Shown here in pieces: positions 43,377 through 53,201 of a stretch of 64,000 bases of DNA. How positions within the stretch are numbered: position 1 is the first letter of the stretch; every line of letters starts with the position of its first letter. The notes beneath the pieces are model-generated. The model saw only the letters and a list, made by a program, of their open reading frames with translations, was not told the DNA's origin and made no database searches. The stretch comes from Megalonaias nervosa (taxonomy: Eukaryota; Mollusca; Bivalvia; Unionida; Unionidae). The stretch spans positions 1-64,000 of the forward strand of contig JAECUM010033253.1 of assembly GCA_016617855.1 (NCBI GenBank), given 5' to 3'. The position numbers were made by a program, and so were the translations under genes.

Positions 43377-46300
43377 TTAGTCATCGAACATAATATCAAG
43401 TATAGATCTATCATCAAAACAATAACCAAGTGCAAATGTATCTACTCCATTTTTGCAATAACATTTGTCATCAAAATTACTCAATCCGCGTTTGATAATG
43501 ACATCTGTTTCGAGTTTATGATGATTCGTTCGAATAGCCATTGCTCTTATAAAACTAACACCGCCATCAAGCGCGTACTTGTAATCATCAAATTTCATAA
43601 ACTTTTTAACAAAATCGCGAGGCAGACCTTTTGCCTGTTTCGTTATTTTATTATTATCTAGCAATACCGCGTACATTTTACTGCTCAATCCGATAAAATA
43701 TTTGATGGTGCTCGAGTTCATTTCATCTTTGAACTTACCAATAACCTTTTTATTTGTATCGTCATGAAATTTACTGTCACGAGGGTAATCGGAAAGATCA
43801 AACAGATACCGATTATCATATATATCCTGATAGACATCCTCACATTCGATTTCGTACACGAGCGAATCGGTATCAGTAAACAATAGTCTACTTGACGGCC
43901 ATTGATTTTTAACAAAATTGTAATGAAAATCGTACATGAGCCACTTCGATAAATCTAACACGGAAGCTCCAACGTAAATTGGCTTATTTAGTTTTAGATT
44001 TGTTTTTCTTCTTTGTATTGCTACAAGATTTTCATTAAAAATTTTCATGCTAACAAAATCATCGTCTGACACAAGTTTGTTTCTGCGATTGATATCATTA
44101 ACTAGCTCGATATTTACGCGTTTCCTAATATTTTCCATCGTCTTACCAAAAACGGAATTGTTCATGAGCTTAAAGAAGTTTTTTTCAAAATCAGTTTTTG
44201 CTGCTGCTCTTCTCGAAGTGTTTGAGTTAATATAACCTTTCATCCACGGCGACTGATTAAACTTTAAAACTCTATGAACTTTCCTCAACACAAGACCAGC
44301 ATCTACTACTTGTTTTAAAACTTTGTAATGTAAAACATAATTTTTCTTATCGAGTAAATTTGGTACTAGTTTTTTACCATAGAATTTTGTCTTGGTGATG
44401 CTGTCGCTTGTTGTTCTTGAGATAACGTACTATAATCTATTATCATTGATTCCGCACAGAAGGGATAATCGTTGTGTAAATTGTGTAGCGAAGTTGGATA
44501 ATCGAGATCAACTTCAACGAAGTACGAAACATCGTCGGGTATCTTTTTTTCTGTCTCTGATAGAAATTGCTCAGCCGTGATCCAACGAAATCCAGAAAAA
44601 GGCATTGGTTCTGCCATAGAATAACTGTACAAATTATTACAATCTAGATAAATTATATACTTCGAAGGAAGCTTAGGATTATACTTTTTCATATACTTAT
44701 TGTTTGCTTCCGCATACTTTTTTGTTATCACGCTAATACCGCCTCGGATACCTTTTTCGATAAAATTGAACATATCAACGTCAGTCAGTAATTCTAACCT
44801 TACTTTACTAAACTTTAACAATGCGTCCCATGACAGCCCGGGAGCAGAATAATACCAACAAGGATCTAGTCCATAATTGTTATAACTCACTTCTCGAAAA
44901 CTTTCAAATACGTCCGCCAGCAATAAGACGTCAGTTTTTAGATACAAATCATGATAATCTCCAAACGTCTTACAATCAAATTCTTTCCAGATATCCTGTG
45001 TGTACTTGTACTCATCATCGGTTATATTTTCATTTTTAAGTTGTGAGTAAAATTTGTCCTTGTCAGGTAGCGAAGTTTCATCAAATTTACTCCAATCATC
45101 GAGATACTCGTACGGAAATAGTCCTTTTTTGGTCAGTAGATTAAATTTATCTCCAAAACAGTCTCGTACGTTATCAAACTCGCTACAACCTTTTACTAGC
45201 TCATCCAATGATGCCGCCATAAACTGTAGGCTGTCAATAAAACGCAACTTACCTAGCGTAACTGACATATACTTTTCAAAATTATTTGGTATGCACTTGA
45301 TTACGTTATCGAGTTTTAAACGAGATTTTACGTCAGGATCACCAAAAGCTTCTACGATAATGTGGCTATCATATCCTCGAAAGTTGTGAAGAATAACTGG
45401 AATAAAATCTGGAGCATAAAATTTTAAATTGCACTGATCATGAGCCGCTCCACGATACTGTCCTGTTAGATGGCAATGGTCATGTACTTTTTTATTATCA
45501 GGCGAGTCAAAAGCTTTTTCACAAATATAACAACATTCTGCTTGCTCGTGATCAGATTCTTCTTGAGATGTCAGTTTTATCATTGGAGTTACTCTTTTCA
45601 AACGATTAAATATATTATCAACTTCGCTAATCAACTGCTTGAGAAGCCAGACAGCTGCATTATTACCACGATATAATTTGATTGGTTTAGATAATCTCGA
45701 ATCAACACAACAAACTATCTTATACGCTACTCCGCATGGAACATGGTTTTGAGTTTTTCTTGTGCTCGATTGGTTAGGATTATTTTCTACGCCAAGTACA
45801 GGCTGAAGTAAGCATTCGAAATCGGCGTATATGACGAAAGGAATTTTTAGTTTGTGATTGTGATGGACAAACTGTAACACACTATTTTCTTTGGACGGCA
45901 TTGTTATTCGTTGTACGTCACTACAGTACTGCAAATGCTTTTGTAATGTTTCATTGTCTGTACAACCGTGCAAGTAGCGATAACAAAAGAATCTTTTATT
46001 ATTTCGTTTATTATACTGTCTGCCAACTAGTCCACTTAAGTTTTTAATCCAAACGTAATGATTTTTATAAAACAGCAGGTTTATTGTCGATTGTGAAGCT
46101 TTTTCTGAAATGTATCTTTGATAGACGTTTTCTTTTTCGTTTAGTACGAAAACGTTGATCGAAACAATATTTTGCTTTTCAAACTTTGGTATTTGATTTT
46201 CTGCAACTGGAAAGTCGATGCCATTAAAATTTAATTTTGATACGTCACTAATATACTTGTCAACACGATCAGCATTTTTTTTTCTGCTCGAAATAGCGCG

Positions 46301-46851
46301 GAAAGAATAGCCCACTGGAAACATCTGTTATCGAGGTTTTTAACGTTTACACAGCATTTTTTATTTTTTATTTTTGGTGGCAAATCAATATACGAACTAC
46401 CGCGTAATACGTCATATTTTATTGTGTGAAATAAAATTTTCTCGATCATTTCAAACTTCCAACCCGAACCCAATTCGGTAAATTCTTCTATCTTTTTCCA
46501 AATTTCTTGGTGTATTTCATTAGCCAGTGACAAAAGATCAGTCCCGAGCAAAACACGCCTCGACTTTGCGTTGATGTAAGGGTCTGCGATTTCTTTGTCA
46601 GTCGATCCCTCTGTCACAAGTAGCTTTGAAAATATAACGTGATATTGCACTAATATTCTTAGACCCTTATGTTTTTCAAGTTCACGTTTTACAGTTGGCT
46701 CTAACAAATGATAGAGATTTGTTGCAGTAAAATTTACCAGTACGATTTGTTTATCAAACCGATAACTGTTGTCGAATCCTGTAAAGGCAGTCGCTATTTT
46801 TTCAGGTTCTCCCATAAGACTCTTCTTGGCTATATCTCGCAATTTCAGCAT
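43377..46851 (-). CDS. P5 protein-primed-type family B DNA polymerase, two frame breaks
   Basis: Replicative polymerase of Polintons. I place the start at ATG 46,851 (MLKLRDIAKKSLMGEPEKIA), preceded by TATAGTATAGCG. Domain signs in order: an unknown N-terminal region; exonuclease-like motifs (IPFVIYADFECLL, then FRGYDSHIIVEAF); CYICEKAFDSPDNKKVHDHC, a Cys/His cluster; a KTDVLLLADVFESF block; motif A IYLDCNNLYSYSM; motif B NNSVFGKTMENIRK; motif C LLFTDTDSLVYEI. Length is about 1,150 codons. Two single-base shifts divide it: one in a run of nine T (+ strand) at about 46,274-46,282, and one near 44,385 with no long homopolymer. All catalytic motifs are present, so the damage is slight. Confidence 0.85.
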
Positions 46852-46956
46852 CGCTATACTATAGTGTAATATTATATGTTTAATTGATTGTTCGATCGAT
46901 AACTCACTGCACGCCAGCTGAACAAACAATTAGAGATATAAAATCCTTATAGTATA

Positions 46957-47781
46957 ATGACAGAAATTCTGAGATACATTCGATTGACAGCAGAGGAGCA
47001 AGAAGCATATCATGTTCATCCGAAGTATAACTTCTACGCTGGAAATGCATTAGGTTCGGTTATTAACATAAAATCTAAAAAATCTATAGGAAAACCAACA
47101 CCAGCGGGTTATAAGATTAGTGTAAATGGAGATAATGCTGAGAGAACGGAAATGTTTAGAAAAGATTTTATTTATACTTTGTTCTGCGAGGATATTCCAG
47201 AAGGGCAGCGAGTCTATCGAGTAAATGGCTCGATTACTGATGACAATATTGAAAATCTATCTTTACAAGATGAGTTTCAACGTCATAAAGTATTTGATTT
47301 ATACGAACCAAATGATAAGGGAATTATACGACATATAAGGACAAAAAAAGTTATTGGAAATTTGAATAATAGCGGATATTTACGTATAAATGTCATAGGA
47401 ACACTAACCGATCATGTTGGTTATTATAATCACCGTTTTGTTTATGAGACGTTTAATGGCGTTATTCCAGATACTTTATTTATTGACCATATTAACAAAA
47501 ATAAAACTGATAATCGTTTAGAAAATTTAGATCTAGTTACACCAGAAGAAAACACCCGACGTGGATCCAATTCTGACGGTAATAATTTCAGAAACCCTAG
47601 AAGATCAGTTATTTCAGTAAATTTGGAAACTGGAGAAGAAATGAAATTTCCTTCAATCTCATCTGCGGCAAAATACTATAAGATAAATTCCAGGGCAGTA
47701 AAATATGTTGCCGATGGAATAACAAGATCAGCTTTTTCAATCGAATACGATGCCAGGATTGTTTTTAGATATGATGATTAA
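46957..47781 (+). CDS. P5 NUMOD-HNH homing endonuclease-like protein, intact
   Basis: A 274-codon frame with ATG at 46,957 directly after TATAGTATA. The N-terminal half has a NUMOD4-like layout (YNFYAGNALGSVINIKSKKS; VYRVNGSITDDNIENLSLQD), and a second similar unit follows at codon 115 (FDLYEPNDKGIIRHIRTKKV). The HNH core is TLFIDHINKNKTDNRLENLD with TPEENTRRG, and the C-terminus is a NUMOD1 module (RRSVISVNLETGEEMKFPSI, then AAKYYKINSRAVKYVADG). It lies on the + strand between genes of the minus strand, as in P2 and P4. It may nick DNA for mobility or replication; specificity unknown. Confidence 0.75.
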   Translation: MTEILRYIRLTAEEQEAYHVHPKYNFYAGNALGSVINIKSKKSIGKPTPAGYKISVNGDNAERTEMFRKDFIYTLFCEDIPEGQRVYRVNGSITDDNIENLSLQDEFQRHKVFDLYEPNDKGIIRHIRTKKVIGNLNNSGYLRINVIGTLTDHVGYYNHRFVYETFNGVIPDTLFIDHINKNKTDNRLENLDLVTPEENTRRGSNSDGNNFRNPRRSVISVNLETGEEMKFPSISSAAKYYKINSRAVKYVADGITRSAFSIEYDARIVFRYDD

Positions 47782-48046
47782 TGATATTTTGTAATTCTGT
47801 CATAGTAAGACAGCTATGTGCAAATGCCATAATATCATCGCGATCAAATTTTAATGTTATAAAAGCATTTTCATTAAGTTTATTTTTTTCTGCTGCTGTT
47901 AGTAATATTTTATGAGAATCACCTTGCGTAACAATAACGTCAACGGAATACGAACTATAACCCGACAGACATTTTCGAACTGCTTCGGCTAGTTCCTTGT
48001 AATTTAATATGTTAACTTTTTGGTGATATTTTACCTCGTCAGTCAT
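47765..48046 (-). CDS. P5 unknown 93-residue protein
   Basis: I choose the ATG at 48,046 (MTDEVKYHQKVNILNYKELA), preceded by TTATAAG on its strand; an upstream in-frame extension would overlap the divergent gene at 48,085. The text is mixed helix and strand with a helical end (DIMAFAHSCLTMTELQNIIN). Its 3' end overlaps the stop of the HNH gene by 17 bases, tail to tail. No family recognised. Confidence 0.5.
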   Translation of the reverse strand: MTDEVKYHQKVNILNYKELAEAVRKCLSGYSSYSVDVIVTQGDSHKILLTAAEKNKLNENAFITLKFDRDDIMAFAHSCLTMTELQNIINHHI

Positions 48047-48084
48047 CTTATAACAGCAAATTAGATAAAAGTATATTATATAAT

Positions 48085-48591
48085 ATGGATTTGATGAAAC
48101 GACTTGCTGAAATATATGCGGAAGATACAATCGCAGACAATGTTAAAATCACTAGCGATAAAGTCGCAGATAATATTACAATCTCTACCGATATAATAGA
48201 CAAATCTTCTAGCTATAGCGAAGATGATATTTTATACAATAATAATGATGATGATGAAATAGTCACCGTCGTTGACAGAACAAATTACAGCAGACCAACA
48301 ACTGGACGATATAATGTTAAGTATCATATTGCCAAAAAAATAATAAAATTTAATTTTACTGTTGCTGAACAACAGATATTTTGGCAGCTTATCAGGCCGT
48401 TTTTAAATCTAAAAATAACTGGCCAGCGAAGGAGCATAAAATACGATTTTATTTTCGCTAAGATATTTAATTTAATGCCAGTTGATAATGAAAGAAAATT
48501 ACATTTAATTTCATTATGTAAAACTATCAAATGTAAATCTGTGCTTGTGAAATACGAACAAATTTATAATAACGTTATTGGATCGACTTAG
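48085..48591 (+). CDS. P5 168-residue protein, possibly VLTF3-like
   Basis: An intact frame with ATG at 48,085 after TATTATATAAT. The first 75 residues are acidic and low-complexity (SEDDILYNNNDDDEIVTVVD). The rest looks like a compact domain: QIFWQLIRPFLNLKITGQRR, SIKYDFIFAKIFNL, LHLISLCKTIKCKS. This PF...R...Y.FI..K..L pattern reminds me of the C-terminus of the poxvirus late transcription factor 3-like proteins found in many Polintons, though it is shorter and lacks the zinc part. Tentative. Its end overlaps the integrase gene tail to tail by 17 bases. Confidence 0.45.
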   Translation: MDLMKRLAEIYAEDTIADNVKITSDKVADNITISTDIIDKSSSYSEDDILYNNNDDDEIVTVVDRTNYSRPTTGRYNVKYHIAKKIIKFNFTVAEQQIFWQLIRPFLNLKITGQRRSIKYDFIFAKIFNLMPVDNERKLHLISLCKTIKCKSVLVKYEQIYNNVIGST

Positions 48592-49935
48592 TTGGTACCC
48601 AGCTATTAAATTTATCGCTATACCCACGCCACTTGACTAAACTTTTATTGCCTTTTCTCCTAATCACTTTTTCCGTAACGAAAACATCTTGCTCAGTTTT
48701 CTGAAGTTCTTGTTCATAAAAACTACCAATGATCGGTTCCCCTGCCAGTTCTTTTAGCGCGTATGTTACAGGTATTGTTAAAAGTACTTTATCAACTACA
48801 AACACTTCTTCAGTCCAGTTTGGAGTAAATCCTTTTTCAAATGTTTTTTTAGTCAAAGAAATCCGAACCCGATCACCCACCTCAAATTTATGTCTGCGGT
48901 ACATGTTTTCATTTGCTAATATCGGATTTTTAATTGCGTCGTTTGGCGATAGTTTAGTGGTTCGATGTTTTGTGTTATTGTACTTGTCAACTATCTGCGG
49001 AAGATCATCAATATACCTGTTCGTATTTTTAGCTGTCAAATGCTTGTGTATTTTTTCGTTTAGCGTGCGATTAAATCGCTCTACTACGACACTTTTTCCC
49101 TCGTTCCCTGTAACATATTTTTTAATGTTATTTTGTTCTAGAAACTGCTCAAACTTTTTTTTGAAAAATTCTGCTCCGTGATCGGTCCAGATTTTATTCG
49201 GTTTTTTTTTTTCTGTACTTGTTATTATTTGTTTTAACGCATCAGTTATCGACGTTCCTGTCTTGTCTAAAACTGGAACACTAAAAGCATATTTACTAAA
49301 AACATCTACAACGTTAAACAAGTATTTCTTATTATCATTAAACTGAGCTAGATTTGACACATCTACTAGATCTATCGCCCAGATATCATCAACGGCATTT
49401 GCGACAACTTTACGTCGCGTAAACTTTTTTTTTTAGGTTTGTGTAGTTCGGCTGCGAGATCGTCATACAATTCCTTTCCGAGTCCTAATTTATATTTTGC
49501 TCCAATAAAACCCTGTACTAGCCTTCTATCAAAACGTTCTCGTAGATTTGTCGGTTCCATATCACGAAGTTCGTCCAACATTACTTTATCACAATCCGAT
49601 GATTTTGAGTTTTCTACACGAACGTTATCAGGACGTTCAATGTCCCTGTAACAGATATCGTGACGCATTGCTATTGCATCAACTTGATTATAAGGCTCCT
49701 GTCCTGGCAGCGGATTATCATTTTCATCTAGTTGTTTATCAAGAGGATTATAAGGTCCAGTGTATTTATGACCTGGCAATGTCCAACCTCCTTTTGGTTT
49801 TGGTAATTTGCCAATTAATTTATGTATATCTATACCTGTACCTATTATTTCTCTGTTGTTACAACGTTGACAATATGTGACAATTTTATTTTGCTCAAAA
49901 CATAAATCTCTGTCAGAATCACAGTTGCATATCAT
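48575..49935 (-). CDS. P5 PLA2-like domain plus RVE integrase with chromodomain, one frame break
   Basis: The ATG at 49,935 opens a 187-codon part with a Cys cluster (CNCDSDRDLCF, CQRCNN) and a phospholipase A2-like segment: KPKGGWTLPGHKYTGPYNPL, then AIAMRHDICYRD, where the HD pair would be catalytic. At 49,420-49,434 a run of ten T (+ strand) carries a one-base shift, after which the integrase continues in frame to 48,575. Its DDE candidates are the Asp in a WAIDLVDVSN block, the Asp in KIWTDHGAEFF and the Glu in KSVVVERFNRTL. A chromodomain closes it (VIRRKGNKSLVKWRGYSDKF). A PLA2-type domain in capsid proteins of parvoviruses breaches membranes; here it is joined to an integrase. Confidence 0.75.
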
Positions 49936-49959
49936 TCTATATTATTTTGCTTCATAAGA

Positions 49960-50142
49960 TTAATCGTCGATCAAGATAACCCTATCAACGCCAGCTCCAG
50001 ACGTTTTCTTTAAAAACATACTTTTTCTTTTTCCACAGATTGCACAAATACTTTTTAGCATCATTCTATTATTTTTTGTTTTTTCCGTCGTCTCATCCTT
50101 ATTTTCTGTTTTAGTTTTACATTTGAGACAATATGTTGACAT
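49960..50142 (-). CDS. P5 60-residue zinc-ribbon protein
   Basis: ATG at 50,142 directly follows TATATA on its strand. Two CxxC pairs, YCLKCKTKTEN and SICAICGKRKSMFL, form a zinc ribbon, with a short tail. Small proteins of this shape occur beside the protease and core genes in Polintons. Intact. Nucleic-acid binding is likely. Confidence 0.6.
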   Translation of the reverse strand: MSTYCLKCKTKTENKDETTEKTKNNRMMLKSICAICGKRKSMFLKKTSGAGVDRVILIDD

Positions 50143-50180
50143 TATATATTTGTAAGTTTAGATAAAATTATTAGTAAGGT

Positions 50181-50804
50181 TTAGATAGCTTTACAAAAAT
50201 TAATTGCAATCTCATCATTAGCGTGAGAAGGTTGATTATCAAACTGCAAAATAAACTTTAAAAAATTAGGATCTTTTGACATCTGTCTGACAAACATTAT
50301 ACAATAATATCCGCAAGCAGAAGTTCCAACAGGTTGAAGTTGATTAGACGAATAATATATTTTTTTGTATTTTTTGTTTATATACTTTTTTATTACATCG
50401 CTTGGAGGAAGTCCAAACGAGTCAAAATAATTGTTATTATAAACTGCTACCCAATGTGTGCCGGATCCGTCATTGAAATCTTGTATATTTATCACGCATG
50501 AACCACCTGATGCAACACCTTCGGTGTCGAGTTCATCTTTGGAATAAACTCCGTGAAATCTGGGAACTGATTTTAACTTATCAAGTAAATCAAAGTTACT
50601 TAGCGGGGTGGCCGTGTTCCCGGCAATGTTAGACCACGTCCGATTCCTAGAAGATTTGGCAGTAGACTTCCCGTTAGTCCCGCTAAAAGTGGAGCGAACG
50701 AAATGATTCCTCCTTGTTTTGTCCGATTTCGTTTTTTCGTTTTCTTTTTTTTCGTTGTGGTTTTTCGTCGATGCGTTGCATTGGGCATTATATTTATCAA
50801 TCAC
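50181..50804 (-). CDS. P5 adenain-like maturation protease
   Basis: The frame runs from 50,804 to 50,181. Its first 65 codons are basic and overlap the small pX-like gene in another frame. The protease proper begins at about 50,610 with TPLSNFDLLDKLKSVPRFHG and has GSGTHWVAVYNNNYFDSFGL (catalytic His and acidic partner) and QLQPVGTSACGYYCIMFVRQ (Gln and Cys), as in family C5. No ATG lies close to the TPLSN block, so the protein may start at 50,804 or arise by another route. It cleaves capsid precursors. All active-site residues are present. Confidence 0.75.
   Translation of the reverse strand: MIDKYNAQCNASTKNHNEKKENEKTKSDKTRRNHFVRSTFSGTNGKSTAKSSRNRTWSNIAGNTATPLSNFDLLDKLKSVPRFHGVYSKDELDTEGVASGGSCVINIQDFNDGSGTHWVAVYNNNYFDSFGLPPSDVIKKYINKKYKKIYYSSNQLQPVGTSACGYYCIMFVRQMSKDPNFLKFILQFDNQPSHANDEIAINFCKAI
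50600..50788 (-). CDS. P5 small basic pX-like protein overlapping the protease
   Basis: A 62-codon frame from ATG 50,788 (MPNATHRRKTTTKKKKTKKR) with a double-glycine hydrophobic segment RTKQGGIISFAPLLAGL and an end GRGLTLPGTRPPR. The basic start, GG-hydrophobic centre and GL-x-LPG tail are the features of the C-terminal half of the P2, P4 and P7 pX-like proteins. It overlaps the protease N-terminal extension in another frame. Composition strongly favours it as a real protein. It follows the larger pX-like gene at 50,818. Confidence 0.5.
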   Translation of the reverse strand: MPNATHRRKTTTKKKKTKKRNRTKQGGIISFAPLLAGLTGSLLPNLLGIGRGLTLPGTRPPR

Positions 50805-50817
50805 ATAAAATTTATCT

Positions 50818-51216
50818 TTAAACTATTTTTTTTATTCCACTGCCCTCAAATGCTTTTTCCGTTGCGCCAGATATTGCGCCAGACGCTGCTGCTAGTCCTA
50901 ATGTACCTAACACCGGTAACATTTTTGGTATTATAGTGCTAGCTAGTACTGATAATGCCGGACCAAAGAAACCACCTTCCACCACAATGCGGTGGGACAT
51001 CGCTGTTATTTGTGCGGCACTTAAATTTAAAACAAAAGGTTTTTTGCGATCGTATTTATTTGCTTGATTTTTGGTTAACATTAATTTTGTTAAAATACCC
51101 GTTTGAGAGCCAGGATTAACCTTTAATGATACCTGTCTCTGCTTTGCAACAGCAGCTGCTAATTTTTTAACTTGACCATCAGTCAAATATATTTCTTTTA
51201 CAATATATTTTGTCAT
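50818..51216 (-). CDS. P5 pX-like core protein, larger part
   Basis: An intact 132-codon frame, ATG at 51,216 preceded by TTATATAAG. The start KYIVKEIYLTDGQVKKLAAA and middle KLMLTKNQANKYDRKKPFVL correspond to TPGQIKKL and LSLTKRQLKHFNDAK in P2. A GG hydrophobic segment EGGFFGPALSVLAS follows, then an alanine/glycine-rich end. It lacks the GLRLPG tail, which is on the next small gene, so the P2/P4 protein appears divided in two here. Virion core role inferred. Confidence 0.6.
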   Translation of the reverse strand: MTKYIVKEIYLTDGQVKKLAAAVAKQRQVSLKVNPGSQTGILTKLMLTKNQANKYDRKKPFVLNLSAAQITAMSHRIVVEGGFFGPALSVLASTIIPKMLPVLGTLGLAAASGAISGATEKAFEGSGIKKIV

Positions 51217-51235
51217 CTTATATAACGATTGCAGA

Positions 51236-52774
51236 TTAAACTTGGACTGTCATTTTGCCTCCAACAGAGTCTATCGTAACGAATCTATCGCTGATCACCA
51301 ACGCGTACACGTATAACTGCGCTACTGGAACTGCTCCTAATGTCCAGGTAATTTCAATATCAGCTGTCGAGTCAACTGCTCGCTCGCTATGTTTACTAAC
51401 ATCAAAATAAAATATTGGATAAGGTGTACGAAATTCCTCTACTGATATCTGAGATCCATCTTCAACATCTTGATATTTTTGTACTGCGTCGAGTAAATAC
51501 ATGTACGGTCGAGTAACATTTTTATTAGCGTCATCTGTAAAATTACATTCTATCGCTCGTTCTGGATATTGCTTCGAATTTAGTCTAGCATATATTCGTC
51601 TAACATCAGCGTTATCAAATATCGCATTATTTTGTTGTTGGTTACCACGTCGCGCTTGCTGTTGAAATACGACAAACAATTGTCTCGGCAGTTGTTCGCT
51701 TGATGTTGTTGTAACTCGCCATGTGTAGTCAGTAGTATTTGGAACTGCTGTTTGATATATTTTATGTTGCTGAAAATAAATCTTGTTTGTATGTTTATCG
51801 AGTATACTGTTTAGTTCTGACATTTTAGTGACTGACGGCGTTATACGCGGCATCCACAACGCAAGTTTGTTTATGATAAACTGTACGTCATCTCCGCCTG
51901 ACCTAAACAGACAGTCGTTTTGTTCTGCCCGATCTAAAATAAGTGTATGTTTAACTCCACGAAATACTTTATCACAATCGCGACAAAATCCAAATATTGT
52001 ACTTAACGGAAGCATCATTGTAATTTGACGTGACCCTGCTGCAATTTCTCTTCGCCTAGCAAAACCTTCATTATAACGTGGATTTTTTACGCTAATTGTG
52101 TTATTGATTAAATCTAACATTGCGACAGCGGTCGCACCTGCAGCTGGTGGAGTTACTCCAATATTATTACAAGCAGCAGTAAGTGAGACTCTCACAGCGT
52201 CTGCGTTATCACCTGCACCTGGTGCAGCTATACCTAGTGCGGTTGCATTAACAATAAGAAAAGTTCTTACAATTGGAAGATCTGCAGCAGCATCAGCTCC
52301 GTGTACCAAAGCACCTTTCGAGAAAAGTTCGGTTGATTCAGCTACACCACGTCCAGTATCTTTAAACCACATCATGTTCGTTGCAGTTGATCTTGAGTAA
52401 TCATCGGAAAACGAAATAATATTTAAGATTGTACTTGCAACTTGTAAGTGACTTGAAATATCTTCTACAGTTTGATTAGCTAGTTGATATCGAGCACTTT
52501 TGAATAAACACCAGCCGTTATTTATAAGAGCTACTTCTGCTCCAGCTGCAATTGCAACAGGCGGATTAGCTACTGTCATAATCTGACCGCGAACTTCTAA
52601 CATTGCCTTATGAGGCAGCAGAAATACATCTTCGTCTCGAGTATTAAATGTTCTAATACCAGTTTTATTTGGTTCATTAGAATTTTCATCGAGATACTCA
52701 ACATACTCAAATTCTGTTACAGTGTCATCGGTGTCATAAGTTTCTGCTAAAACGAGATAATTTTTAATAGACAT
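51236..52774 (-). CDS. P5 major capsid protein, intact 512 residues
   Basis: Double jelly-roll MCP that would form the trimeric hexon-like capsomers. The uninterrupted frame begins MSIKNYLVLAETYDTDDTVT. Blocks shared with the P2, P4 and P7 capsids are SRSTATNMMWFKDTGRG, LPLSTIFGFCRDCDKVFRG, NKLALWMPRITPSVTK, QLPRQLFVVFQQQARRG and FRTPYPIFYFDVSKHS. It is longer than the P4 protein by about 55 residues, mostly an alanine-rich insertion near codons 150-215. Capsid genes in this element run pVI-like, MCP, pX-like on the minus strand with short gaps. Identification is by family-wide conservation inside this window plus Polinton gene order. Confidence 0.85.
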   Translation of the reverse strand: MSIKNYLVLAETYDTDDTVTEFEYVEYLDENSNEPNKTGIRTFNTRDEDVFLLPHKAMLEVRGQIMTVANPPVAIAAGAEVALINNGWCLFKSARYQLANQTVEDISSHLQVASTILNIISFSDDYSRSTATNMMWFKDTGRGVAESTELFSKGALVHGADAAADLPIVRTFLIVNATALGIAAPGAGDNADAVRVSLTAACNNIGVTPPAAGATAVAMLDLINNTISVKNPRYNEGFARRREIAAGSRQITMMLPLSTIFGFCRDCDKVFRGVKHTLILDRAEQNDCLFRSGGDDVQFIINKLALWMPRITPSVTKMSELNSILDKHTNKIYFQQHKIYQTAVPNTTDYTWRVTTTSSEQLPRQLFVVFQQQARRGNQQQNNAIFDNADVRRIYARLNSKQYPERAIECNFTDDANKNVTRPYMYLLDAVQKYQDVEDGSQISVEEFRTPYPIFYFDVSKHSERAVDSTADIEITWTLGAVPVAQLYVYALVISDRFVTIDSVGGKMTVQV

Positions 52775-52801
52775 GTTTTATTTATTAGATTATATAAAAT
52801 T

Positions 52802-53104
52802 TTATTGCGGCGCCGTTACTTTAGATATTAATTTTTGTATAATCTGCTCGCCTTTCGGTGATAAAAGATTTTTCGTTGTTGTTATCATAGCACGTTGCGT
52901 TTCATTTGTTGGAGCGATTTCTGAAATAGCTTGTTTTATATCAGATGTAGACGGTGCGCCTTTTATTTTATCAGCTTTTCTTTTTCCGACCGCAGTTCCA
53001 GCAGCAGATGCAGCTCCAGTTGCAAAAGCTTTACCTGCGTCTAGTGCAATTGGTGCAACTTTACGCGCGATTCCCGGAACATTTTCAATAACTTTAGTAA
53101 ACAT
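52802..53104 (-). CDS. P5 pVI-like protein
   Basis: A 100-codon intact frame, ATG at 53,104. It reads FTKVIENVPGIARKVAPIAL, an amphipathic helix like the RIAPKAIPIVKQLGMKV region in P7, followed by GKAFATGAASAAG and a basic linker. The C-terminal helix is LLSPKGEQIIQKLI. Position between minor and major capsid genes fits the pVI-like proteins of P2, P4 and P7. Membrane-lytic or capsid-lining role is inferred. Confidence 0.5.
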   Translation of the reverse strand: MFTKVIENVPGIARKVAPIALDAGKAFATGAASAAGTAVGKRKADKIKGAPSTSDIKQAISEIAPTNETQRAMITTTKNLLSPKGEQIIQKLISKVTAPQ

Positions 53105-53201
53105 ATTCCCAAAAAATCCTCCTACTATTTTTCTTCGATAAATTTATTTCCTCTGGTTCATTATATTTGATGTTGTATAATTTTTTATTGTCAAATCACG
53201 C

